NCBI RefSeq assembly: GCF_036625195.1
Contig: NZ_JAZKUG010000001.1
Span: 2,790,001-2,854,000 of the forward strand
Direction of reading: 5' to 3'
Source: Accumulibacter sp.
Lineage (GTDB): Bacteria; Pseudomonadota; Gammaproteobacteria; Burkholderiales; Rhodocyclaceae
Length of the DNA: 64,000 bases
Numbering within the stretch: position 1 is the stretch's first letter; every line of letters starts with the position of its first letter. Positions 35,130-42,879 of the stretch are shown here, piece after piece. The notes below the pieces were generated by a model that was given only the letters and a program-made list of their open reading frames with translations, had not been told where the DNA came from and did no database searches. Both the position numbers and the translations under genes were made by a program.

Positions 35130-36494
35130 ATGAAGCAAGATGGGGCAGCACTTCCCGCAGCGACGGTAGCGGTCCCGCTACCCGATGCCGGGACACCGGT
35201 GGCACTGGCGCGCGCCTGGCTGTGGCTCGGGGTGATGGCGCTGATCGGCTCCGGTCTGCTGGCGGTGCTGCTGGTGCTGTCGCGGACGCCGGGGATCCAG
35301 GACGTGTTCCCGCTCAAGGACCTCTTCCGCGCCGCACTGGTGGTGCATGTCGATCTGTCGGTGGCCGTCTGGTTCATGGCCTTCGCCGTCGTCATATGGT
35401 CGGCGCTCGGTCGGCCGGGTCTCGCCTGGCTCGGCTGGAGCGGCTTCGCGCTGGCGGCGCTGGGTACCGCGCTGATGACGGTGTCGCCATTCTTTCCCGG
35501 TGCGGAACCGGTGCTCAACAACTACATCCCGGTTCTCGAGCAGCCGCTGTTCTTTGCCTCGCTGTGGATTTTCGCTGCCGGGACGATGCTGGCCGTCGTG
35601 CGCGCGTTGCTCACCTCGTGGCCGCGGCCCTTCCTCGCCGACCCGTTGCGCCTCGCTTCCTTTCTCGGCGCCCTGGCGGCGCTGCTCTCGCTGGCCGCAT
35701 TCTTCGTCTCATGGTGGCTGGTGCCGTGGGTCGAGGGGCAGATCTACTACGAGGTGATCTTCTGGGGTGGCGGGCACACGCTGCAGTTCCAGCATTCGCT
35801 GTTGATGATCGTTGCCTGGTTGTGGGTCGCCGCTGCGCTCGGCAGACCGGCGCCGGTCTCGCCCCGCGCGCAGTCGCTGATGTTCGTCGTCGCGGCGCTG
35901 CCGCTGCTCGCCGTGGTCGCGATCTACCTGCTGGTGCCGGTCGGCTCGCTGCCGCATGTCGAGCTGTTCGCCCAGCTGATGATCTGGGGTCATCCGTACA
36001 TGCTGCCGCTGCTGCTCGTCGGCGTGATGGCGCTGTGGGGCGTGCGCCGCGCGGCAGCCGACCCGGCGAAGTCGGCTTTGGTTTCCTCGTTCGTCCTCTT
36101 TGCACTCGGCGGTGTCCTCGGCTACGCGATCCACGGCGTCAATGTCGTCATCCCGGCGCATTATCATGGCTCGACGGTCGGTGTGACGCTGGCGTTCATG
36201 GGGCTCGCCTATGTCCTGCTGCCGCTGCTCGGCTTTGCGCGCGCTGAGGGAGCGATGGCCATCTGGCAGCCCTATGTCTATGGCGCCGGGCAGTTGATCC
36301 ACGTCCTTGGGCTGGCGTGGTCGGGTGGCTACGGCGTGCAGCGCAAGGTTGCCGGCGCCGACCAGTTCCTGACGACGCTGCCGCAGAAGGTCGGCATGGG
36401 GATGATGGGGCTCGGCGGACTGATCGCTGTCATCGGCGGGTTGATGTTCGTCCTCGTCTGCCTGAAGGCGATGTCCGGCGGCAAGCGGCGATGA
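35130..36494 (+). CDS. Divergent heme-copper oxidase subunit I-like protein
   Basis: A 454-residue membrane protein with about twelve helices that resembles subunit I of heme-copper oxidases and NO reductases. A His in VVHVDLSVAVWFMAF fits the low-spin heme ligand of helix 2, GGGHTLQFQHSLLM fits the helix 6 CuB-ligand site, and PAHYHGSTVGVTLAFMG fits the helix 10 ligands. The helix 6 site lacks the His-(3)-Tyr pattern, and the His-His pair of helix 7 is not where expected (PVGSLPHVELF, then WGHPYM). It could be a small NO reductase or oxidase branch or a non-catalytic relative. GAGG precedes ATG 35130; the TlpA-like gene overlaps the stop as ATGA. Confidence 0.75.
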   Translation: MKQDGAALPAATVAVPLPDAGTPVALARAWLWLGVMALIGSGLLAVLLVLSRTPGIQDVFPLKDLFRAALVVHVDLSVAVWFMAFAVVIWSALGRPGLAWLGWSGFALAALGTALMTVSPFFPGAEPVLNNYIPVLEQPLFFASLWIFAAGTMLAVVRALLTSWPRPFLADPLRLASFLGALAALLSLAAFFVSWWLVPWVEGQIYYEVIFWGGGHTLQFQHSLLMIVAWLWVAAALGRPAPVSPRAQSLMFVVAALPLLAVVAIYLLVPVGSLPHVELFAQLMIWGHPYMLPLLLVGVMALWGVRRAAADPAKSALVSSFVLFALGGVLGYAIHGVNVVIPAHYHGSTVGVTLAFMGLAYVLLPLLGFARAEGAMAIWQPYVYGAGQLIHVLGLAWSGGYGVQRKVAGADQFLTTLPQKVGMGMMGLGGLIAVIGGLMFVLVCLKAMSGGKRR

Positions 36495-37072
36495 AGCGGC
36501 AGACTGCGCTCGCGCTCGCGCTCGCCGCCGGCGTGGCGACGCTGGCGACGATCGGCTGGCTCGGCCATCGCCTGTTGCAGCCGGCACCGGCGCCGGGCGC
36601 GATGCCGCCGGGACTGATCGCGGCGGCGAAGATGCCGCCGGAGCAGGGGCAGGCGATGGTCGACGCGATCATGGCGTTGACGCTGCCCGATCTCGCCGGG
36701 AAGCCGCAGGCGATGGCACAGTGGCGCGGCAAGGTGCTGGTGGTCAATTACTGGGCCAGCTGGTGCGCGCCGTGCATCGAGGAAATGCCGGCCTTTTCGC
36801 GCCTGCAGGAAAAGTTCGCGGCCCGCGGCGTGCAGTTCGTCGGCATCGGCATCGACGACGTGGAGAAGATGCAGGCCTTCGTCAGCCGGACGCCGGTGGC
36901 CTACCCGTTGCTCGTCGGCGACGCGGCCGGCAGCCAGACGCCCGCGCTGCAGGTGCGCGGACTGCCGACCACCGTCCTCATCGACCGCGACGGGCGGCTC
37001 GAGGGCAGCCGCCTCGGCCGGCTCGACGAAGCGACGCTGGAACCGATCCTGTTGCGGCTCACCCGGGACTGA
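36491..37072 (+). CDS. TlpA-like membrane-anchored thioredoxin
   Basis: A 193-residue thiol-disulfide protein. An N-terminal helix (LALALAAGVATLATIGWLG) anchors or exports it; the thioredoxin domain starts at ALTLPDLAGKP and has the active site NYWASWCAPCIEEMP, and the cis-Pro in RGLPTTVLIDRDG. TlpA-type proteins reduce cysteines during cytochrome c or CuA assembly. Its start overlaps the stop of the oxidase-like gene as ATGA, so it is likely dedicated to maturation of that protein or its partners. Confidence 0.9.
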   Translation: MKRQTALALALAAGVATLATIGWLGHRLLQPAPAPGAMPPGLIAAAKMPPEQGQAMVDAIMALTLPDLAGKPQAMAQWRGKVLVVNYWASWCAPCIEEMPAFSRLQEKFAARGVQFVGIGIDDVEKMQAFVSRTPVAYPLLVGDAAGSQTPALQVRGLPTTVLIDRDGRLEGSRLGRLDEATLEPILLRLTRD

Positions 37073-37171
37073 GCCCGCTGCATGGCGGCGGTTTCGGCCG
37101 ACCTTCCGGCGGTGGGCAGTGGATGCGGTTGCTCGAAGATGGCCCGCCGCCTGGCCGGTCGTTTCCTGCGC

Positions 37172-37801
37172 TCAGTGGTTCTTGACAGCTGCGCCCGCGG
37201 TCTGCCCGACCATGTAGTTCACGGCTGCGCGGATTTCGGCGTCGCTCAGGCTCGCCATGCCGCCGCGTGCCGGCATCCCCTTGTGGCCACCGATGGCGGA
37301 GTTGACCAGAGGGGCGACGCCGTTCCGCAAGCGGGGCTTCCAGGCGTCGATGTCACCGATCTTGGGGGCGCCGTTCCTGCCGTCGGCGTGGCACTCCTGA
37401 CAGCGCTCCTTGACCACCTGCTCACCGCTGCGGATTCGGGCAGGCGTGTAAGGCTTCTGGGGATCGGCCGCCGCGCCGCCGCTGACCAGGTAGGCGACGC
37501 CGCGCGTCATCTCGAGGTCGGTGAGAGCCGCCTGGCCGCCATGGGCGGGCATCTTGCGCACCCCGGTGATGGCGTTCTCATTGAGCTTGTCCAATCCCTT
37601 GGCAGCCCGTTTGGCCCATTCCGCCCGGTCGTCGATTCTCGGGGCGCCATCCTTGCCGGGTCCATGGCAGGTGATGCAGACCGTATCGACCACTTCCTTG
37701 CCGCTGCGGTCGGCAGCGTGGCCTGCCAACGGAAACAGGACAACGAGCAATGCGGCAAGCGGCAGACGGCGGCCTGGCCGGACGAGAATCGCTGTTTTCA
37801 T
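37172..37801 (-). CDS. Diheme cytochrome c (cytochrome c5 type)
   Basis: A 209-residue periplasmic protein with a signal peptide (PLAALLVVLFPLAGHAA) and two cytochrome c5-like domains, each with one heme motif: CITCH and CQECH. Each domain has its distal-Met region (RKMPAHGGQAALTDLEM and KGMPARGGMASLSDAEI), a sign of internal duplication. GGGAGG precedes ATG 37801. It is convergent with the TlpA-like gene and could donate electrons to the oxidase-like proteins of this region. Role inferred. Confidence 0.92.
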   Translation of the reverse strand: MKTAILVRPGRRLPLAALLVVLFPLAGHAADRSGKEVVDTVCITCHGPGKDGAPRIDDRAEWAKRAAKGLDKLNENAITGVRKMPAHGGQAALTDLEMTRGVAYLVSGGAAADPQKPYTPARIRSGEQVVKERCQECHADGRNGAPKIGDIDAWKPRLRNGVAPLVNSAIGGHKGMPARGGMASLSDAEIRAAVNYMVGQTAGAAVKNH

Positions 37802-38154
37802 GGGTAGCCTCCCTGTCGTTGGAACCTTTCCCGCCATTGTAAGGCGCGGTGACCGCATCCTGCACGAAATCACGCCTGGTACCGGCCTTCGACGCTTCGC
37901 GCCGGCGGGCCGACGAGACGGACACGACGGCCGCGATGCGACGGCGGGCATGGCGCCAGGAGGTTTGCCGCGCCATGGGCCGCGGTCCGGCGAGCGATGG
38001 GCGGACCGCGTCGCCCGCGCTGGCGTCGGCTTCCGATGAGGATCGGTTCGAGTGCCTGTCGGAGTTGCCCCGGTCGCGCTGATCGCGGTTCGCTGCGGCT
38101 CCGTTCACCGCGGCCGGCAGGGCGCCACTTTTGCCGGCGAGGTAGCGGCGTCTC
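37802..38154. other. Intergenic region
   Basis: About 350 bases with no recognisable gene. Should contain the promoter of the diheme cytochrome gene. Confidence 0.3.
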
Positions 38155-38281
38155 CTACTGCCGCGGCTGGAACGCCATCGAGCGTGCCGAGACGCTGAAG
38201 GCATCGGAGAGACAGGCGCCGCCTTCGGCGCCGTGCCGTTTCAGGAAGGGGAAGATCGCTTCGACCATGTGCACCGAGCCG
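38155..38281 (-). pseudogene. 3' fragment duplicating the cytochrome b-reductase gene
   Basis: Bases 38161-38281 match 42886-43006, the 3' end of the cytochrome b-ferredoxin reductase gene, with 11 differences in 121 positions by hand alignment and no gaps. The fragment encodes MVEAIFPFLKRHGAEGG and SVSARSMAFQPRQ, and its stop codon (38155-38157) lies at the same place as in the full gene. Similarity ends abruptly at 38282. It is the remains of a paralogue or of a duplication made when the segment in between was inserted. Confidence 0.85.
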
Positions 38282-38575
38282 AGCCTGTTGCGGTTCATGG
38301 GCCAGTGAGCTCTTCTGCGAGATGGACGATTGGTATCGGGGTGTGACTTTTCGCACATCGGAGCGTGCCGCAGTCATCAAGAATTTGCTGCAAGGGTGTT
38401 CGAAGTGCTCGCCGAGGCGACTATCGACCCCACTTCAACCTCTCGAGGTGTCGGAATTTTTTACATCATCGCCTCCGCCGGGCAGCTTATTGTCGGTCAC
38501 AGGCTCGTGTGCCCATTGTGAACGACAGAAGTCGCTCACCTCGTCCTGGCACGCTGCCGGTGACCTGTCGCCGCC
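38282..38575. other. Intergenic region
   Basis: No gene seen; this begins the segment between the two copies of the duplicated 3' end. GC content is lower than in the flanks. Confidence 0.3.
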
Positions 38576-39115
38576 CTATGGCTGCGTTGCTGAACGCCTG
38601 ATTCCACGCCGGCTGTCGCCAGTCGCCGCCGGCGGTGGTGGCCGTGATGGGTTCCGCCGCCGGGCGTCGGCCGCGGCATCCCGTTTTTCGGCATCACGCA
38701 GCAGCCTTTGACACTGCCGCAGGCTCAGATGCAGGCCATGGCAGCGCTCGATCCATGCAGCGACCAGCTTGCCTTGCCATTTTATGGCTGTCGGAAAACC
38801 GCTCTCGGCAGGTGGTCGCCGCAGGCACCGCTGCAGTTCCGCCAGTTGCTCCAAGTCCAGAGCCGAGGGGCGCCCGGCGCGCTCTTGATCGAGAAGTCCT
38901 TGCGTTCCCAAGCGCTCGAAACGCCGGCGCCAGCCGGCCACGGTCGTTTCGTCATGGAAGAACCATGCAGCGACCTTGGCACTTGACAGGCCGTGCAGCA
39001 TCAGCAAGACACAATGCAGCCGGTGCAGATAGCGATTCTCGGCAGCGGCGCGATACGCCCGGGCCAGCGTCGTGCGGAGCGGGTTGATGCCCGATGGCTG
39101 GTCTTCGATGGTCAT
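38576..39115 (-). CDS. Helix-turn-helix protein, IS630-transposase N-terminus-like
   Basis: A 179-residue protein with a paired-type helix-turn-helix: LHCVLLMLHGLSSAKVAAWF, then ETTVAGWRRRFERLGTQGLL and a Gly-Arg-Pro linker, then a second helical unit (LVAAWIERCHGLHLSLRQCQ). This is how IS630/Tc1-type transposases begin (HTH_29/HTH_32), but no DDE domain follows, and the C-terminus is Arg/Pro-rich. It is either OrfA of a split transposase whose second part is lost or a stand-alone DNA-binding protein. It lies in the insertion-like segment. Confidence 0.6.
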   Translation of the reverse strand: MTIEDQPSGINPLRTTLARAYRAAAENRYLHRLHCVLLMLHGLSSAKVAAWFFHDETTVAGWRRRFERLGTQGLLDQERAGRPSALDLEQLAELQRCLRRPPAESGFPTAIKWQGKLVAAWIERCHGLHLSLRQCQRLLRDAEKRDAAADARRRNPSRPPPPAATGDSRRGIRRSATQP

Positions 39116-39665
39116 GATGTCACCCCTGCGGGTTTCACTATCAGTCTAGTCCCTTTCCGATGAGATGCCAGTGAAACCCCTGTCCACGCCCCGAGAGGCG
39201 CTGGGGTTCCCCGAGAATTTGTTATGGCGTCTTTGGAATCGTCCCAAGAATTGGCCCTGATCTTGCTTATAAATCAGTTGGGGAGGACCCTCGATCAAGA
39301 TGCAAGGCTCGCTGTGTGACGCGGGCCTCGGGCAAACCTTGATCAGCACACCCTGGACTTGGAACTGGAGATGAACAAGGAGATGAAAGCCGCGGCTTGC
39401 CTCCGGGCGGGGTGCGGCCTTGTCGCGCGCGGAAGCCCGTCGGCGCCGACATTATCCTTGAGTGCCAGCCTCGCTGGTTGCGTGCATTCAGCGACACAAC
39501 CGGTGTGATCGTTGGCGGACATGGGAATGCTCCGGCGAATGTTCCGCGGCCGACGGAGGTGGCCGCTACGAGGATCCCAAACGGTGTAAACGGTGCCTTG
39601 CTCACCGTGTCGTGACAGCGGTCTAGATTTACTATTCCAGAAACATCTTTGAAGGGAACACGGTT
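39116..39665. other. Intergenic region upstream of the first PEP-CTERM gene
   Basis: About 550 bases without a clear gene. A plus-strand frame at 39430-39615 (GADIILECQPRWLRAF) looks protein-like and may be a decayed fragment. The Shine-Dalgarno sequence of the next gene, GAAGGGAA, is at 39651-39658. GC content is clearly lower than in the flanking chromosome. Confidence 0.35.
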
Positions 39666-40508
39666 ATGTTGAAGCAAACGTTGGTCAGAATTCACTTGGC
39701 GATCGGAGTCACTCTCGCGCTTTTTCTCCCGCTCATTCTTGGCCATGCGCATGCCGCCGAATTGACATGCACTCAGGCCGCGCCCTGCACGGTTGCCGAA
39801 CTGCTGATTCCAGGTAACTACTTTGTCGCCTCCCGTCCGCTTGGGGCGAATCATAAAGAAACTATGAAGTTCCACAACTTCGAGGCTCTTGTCGGCGACT
39901 TCGGCGGTGCAGGTATATCGGCATGGGGAACTACTGGGAAGTTGGTCCTGGAGCCGCGACAAACCGCAGGCACTAATCCTTGGCGAATAGAAAGTGGCCC
40001 GCCGCTGTTCGGAAGCGTAAGTTACACGGACGCCTTGAAATACGACATTGAATATAGCGGCTTCTACATGGATGTCCATGGTGACTTCCATCCGGTAGGT
40101 CTGGGCACCGCAGCGCTCAAGGTTGAGTTTGGTGAGTTCGCGAACTCCGGTGGGTTGGCATTGACTGGGGTAGTCGAAAAAACCCTGGCCACGCCGGATG
40201 GGTCCTCGTTTCACTTGGGCATTACCTGTCAGGAACTTGAAGTCAATGTATTTCTTGGCTGCGGGAATCAAGAGGGCGGAAAACAAACTCCGTGGGACTC
40301 CTTCTACGTCGGTAATCTGACCGTTGTGGACTTTATCAGCCTGGACTATGTTGAATACATCCCTACCGGTGGATATCTGGAAGTGGTACGGATAGAGAAC
40401 ACATTCATGACCGCGATGGTTACTCCAGAGCCAGGATCTATCCTCTTGGTTTGGCTGGGTTTGGGAATCATAGTTTTTCGTCGGAGGCTCTCTGGCAACT
40501 TGCCCTGA
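39666..40508 (+). CDS. PEP-CTERM sorted extracellular protein
   Basis: A 280-residue protein with a signal peptide (LFLPLILGHAHA), a body of beta-rich sequence without known domain, and a C-terminal sorting signal: TPEPGSILLVWLGLGIIVFR followed by an Arg cluster. PEP-CTERM proteins are processed by exosortase and displayed outside the cell, often in floc- or biofilm-forming bacteria. One Cys pair (CTQAAPC) lies close to the mature N-terminus. Codon usage is less GC-biased than in the flanking chromosome. Function unknown; likely a matrix or surface component. Confidence 0.88.
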   Translation: MLKQTLVRIHLAIGVTLALFLPLILGHAHAAELTCTQAAPCTVAELLIPGNYFVASRPLGANHKETMKFHNFEALVGDFGGAGISAWGTTGKLVLEPRQTAGTNPWRIESGPPLFGSVSYTDALKYDIEYSGFYMDVHGDFHPVGLGTAALKVEFGEFANSGGLALTGVVEKTLATPDGSSFHLGITCQELEVNVFLGCGNQEGGKQTPWDSFYVGNLTVVDFISLDYVEYIPTGGYLEVVRIENTFMTAMVTPEPGSILLVWLGLGIIVFRRRLSGNLP

Positions 40509-41043
40509 TGATCCGACGCATACGAATCATCGAAGAGTTGAACAGGTCGGCAGGTGAAGCGACGGCGACTTCGGAGCAACAAGGCTGGGGCCAGGGATCG
40601 GGTCTTCAGCGGCGACAAGTTCCCGACTGTCGTTGCCCAGTGCGCCGCTTTGGCCCTGAGAAAGATGTGGTTGTGCCTTGGACCACCTGGGACTTGGCGC
40701 CGAGGAGCGCTTTCAGCAAGGAGAACGGAAGATTTTCGGCGAACCACCACGCCCGGAGCGCGGCGCTGGTTGCCCGGTGCCGCTCCCGGACCGTTTTGCG
40801 ATGCACCGTTGAGTATGAGCTCAATATCAGCAATTGGGGTACGAGTCGGTCCAGAGGGTCACGTTGGTTTGCTCGGTTGGGCCGCCGAAATGTTGCACGA
40901 CCTCTGCCCGCCGCTTTCCAAGGCGCATCTTCCTGCATCATCCGGGGTTGCCGCAACTTCAATGAGCGTCAGGTTCCGGCGGATTTCCGCCAACCAGGCG
41001 GTGGGCGTCACATGTTAACACTGGAACCAAAAGCGGAGGTCTT
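40509..41043. other. Intergenic region between the two PEP-CTERM genes
   Basis: About 535 bases. Open frames exist on both strands but none has a recognisable motif or proper start. It may hold decayed coding sequence. Confidence 0.3.
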
Positions 41044-42801
41044 GTGAACGGCATGTCATGGAATTTGAGGGAGATTCGAATCGGCCACTGGGTCAGGCAG
41101 AGAGGTTGGCGCTTGGGATCTAGCATGGGCATCCTGTGGCTAACCGCCGTACCGGTCTCTGCAATGGCCCTCGAAATAATAGGAAATTACATTCAGCCGG
41201 GGCAGTACTTTCCGCACTCAGGCGAGCTGGCATTGAACCCTCCGACGACCGTTGTCGGAACTGGGAACATACAGGATGTCTTTGCGGCGGCGGCGGCGGC
41301 CTGGGAAAGTCGCTTCACCGACCCTTACACGGTAACGATCAACTACGGGTGGGGTCATACCCCTTCGTCAGATGGCGTTACTTATGCAAGTCGTCTCGAT
41401 TCCACGACAGGACGAGTCGCGGAGGCTGAGATCCGTTTTTCGAACACTTTGAACAGGCCAGGTCGTGTGTGGTTTCTGGATCCCACTCCGCGACAAGGCG
41501 AAGAATATGGGCCCATCAAATCGGTCGCCGTTGACCTTGGCGGTGGTACCCTGAATACGGGTCGATGGGCCTACGCGGTCAGTCAGCCGCCGGGATTTCC
41601 GGGCACTCAGCAGCCCGGGGGTGGCTACAGTGGCAGCGATACCAGTCTTCTGGACAATGCGGTTCATGAAATCGGTCATGCCCTGAATATCTACTATGGC
41701 CGGCTTCAGTCTGCAGATATCGGCAAGGACGGCGATGTGGATATCCTGCATGGTCCGTTTGCGGGTACCCAGATGCCTTATTCAAGTGCTGGCGGTGGTC
41801 ACCCCGTGCTCCCTTACCCGCAAGGTGCCATGGTGATGCATGGCTACCAGCCGTCGGTTGGCATGCATCATGGCGTGCTTTCGGATGCCGACGTCTTGCT
41901 CGCCGCCGAAGTCAGCGGTTTCAAGCGCGTGAATCTCGACAGCATCAGTTACACATCGCTACCGGATTTCAGCGACCACTCGATCCTCACAATCAACGGG
42001 GATGCAGGGGTTGTGGGCAACGTCCTGCAACTCACTCCCGACCAGCCGGGTAAGGCGGGTAGTGCTTTTCTGACCGTGCCGTACCACATTACACCAAAGA
42101 CGAGCATCGAGACGGCCTTCTCGTTCTCGACAGGTGGCGTCAATGGAAATGGAACGAAGGGCGCTGACGGATTTGCTTTTGTGATTCAGAGTGACCCACG
42201 GGGTCAATCAGCGCTCGGCAATGCCGGGGAGGGGCTTGGTTTCGGCTTGACCAGAACTGGAACTACTCTCGTGCCCGCGATCAGTCATAGTCTTGCCATC
42301 GAATTCGATACGCACCAGAATGCCTTCGATGGCAACGGCAATCATGTGGCTTTCGTTGCTGATGGCGACGTAGCACGGCATGGCAATCTCGCAAGCCCTT
42401 CGTTCTCGCTGAATGATGACGTGGTCCACTACGTATGGATCGACTACGACCCGGTTTCTCGATGGTGGGAGGTTTTTCTGAATGACAGTAGTACCAAGCC
42501 ATCAACTCCGTTGATTGCGGACTCAATTGATGTTCTTGGCTTGCTTGGTCCGGACGTCTACTTTGGTTTTACCGCCGGGACTGGTGATGGATTCAATGAA
42601 CACCGAATCCTGCAATGGGATCTCGTTCTTGCCTCGGTTCCCGAGCCGTCCACGCCTGCTCTCTTTGGCTTGGGATCGACGTTACTGGCTTTCAGGATGC
42701 GGCGGCGTCGATTGGCGGAGCAGGGTTGGGTAAAGGGCAGTGGCCTACGGTGCGGTGGGCGATGGACCGCATGGTGGGTGCGTTGCTTGCGACGCAAATG
42801 A
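41044..42801 (+). CDS. PEP-CTERM zincin protease with L-type-lectin-like domain
   Basis: A 585-residue secreted protein. After a long signal region (WLTAVPVSAMA, to about residue 42) a protease domain spans about residues 45-290, with the zinc motif HEIGHALNIYYG (residues about 209-213), a later His-Gly and a Met-turn-like QMPYSS. Residues about 300-530 look like an L-type lectin (DGFAFVIQSDPRG, SLAIEFDTHQN, HYVWIDYDPVSRWWEVF). The sorting signal is VPEPSTPALFGLGSTLLAF plus Arg residues. A further 33 residues then run past the signal, which is unusual and suggests the stop was displaced at the junction near 42720. Probably an exosortase-displayed, glycan-binding protease. Confidence 0.85.
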   Translation: MNGMSWNLREIRIGHWVRQRGWRLGSSMGILWLTAVPVSAMALEIIGNYIQPGQYFPHSGELALNPPTTVVGTGNIQDVFAAAAAAWESRFTDPYTVTINYGWGHTPSSDGVTYASRLDSTTGRVAEAEIRFSNTLNRPGRVWFLDPTPRQGEEYGPIKSVAVDLGGGTLNTGRWAYAVSQPPGFPGTQQPGGGYSGSDTSLLDNAVHEIGHALNIYYGRLQSADIGKDGDVDILHGPFAGTQMPYSSAGGGHPVLPYPQGAMVMHGYQPSVGMHHGVLSDADVLLAAEVSGFKRVNLDSISYTSLPDFSDHSILTINGDAGVVGNVLQLTPDQPGKAGSAFLTVPYHITPKTSIETAFSFSTGGVNGNGTKGADGFAFVIQSDPRGQSALGNAGEGLGFGLTRTGTTLVPAISHSLAIEFDTHQNAFDGNGNHVAFVADGDVARHGNLASPSFSLNDDVVHYVWIDYDPVSRWWEVFLNDSSTKPSTPLIADSIDVLGLLGPDVYFGFTAGTGDGFNEHRILQWDLVLASVPEPSTPALFGLGSTLLAFRMRRRRLAEQGWVKGSGLRCGGRWTAWWVRCLRRK

Positions 42802-42879
42802 GATGGGATCGTGCGAGCGATGCAAGGCCACCACGTGAGCCGATAGTCGGAAGAGCCGATGGTGGCCGCAGAGGTCGCG

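Noticed and set aside
42728..42740. GGGTAAAGGGCAG, a 13-base match to the IS4 element's inverted repeat, near the end of the zincin gene
   Set aside because: Too short and without the rest of the IS end; could be a relic at the junction of the inserted segment, but chance cannot be excluded.
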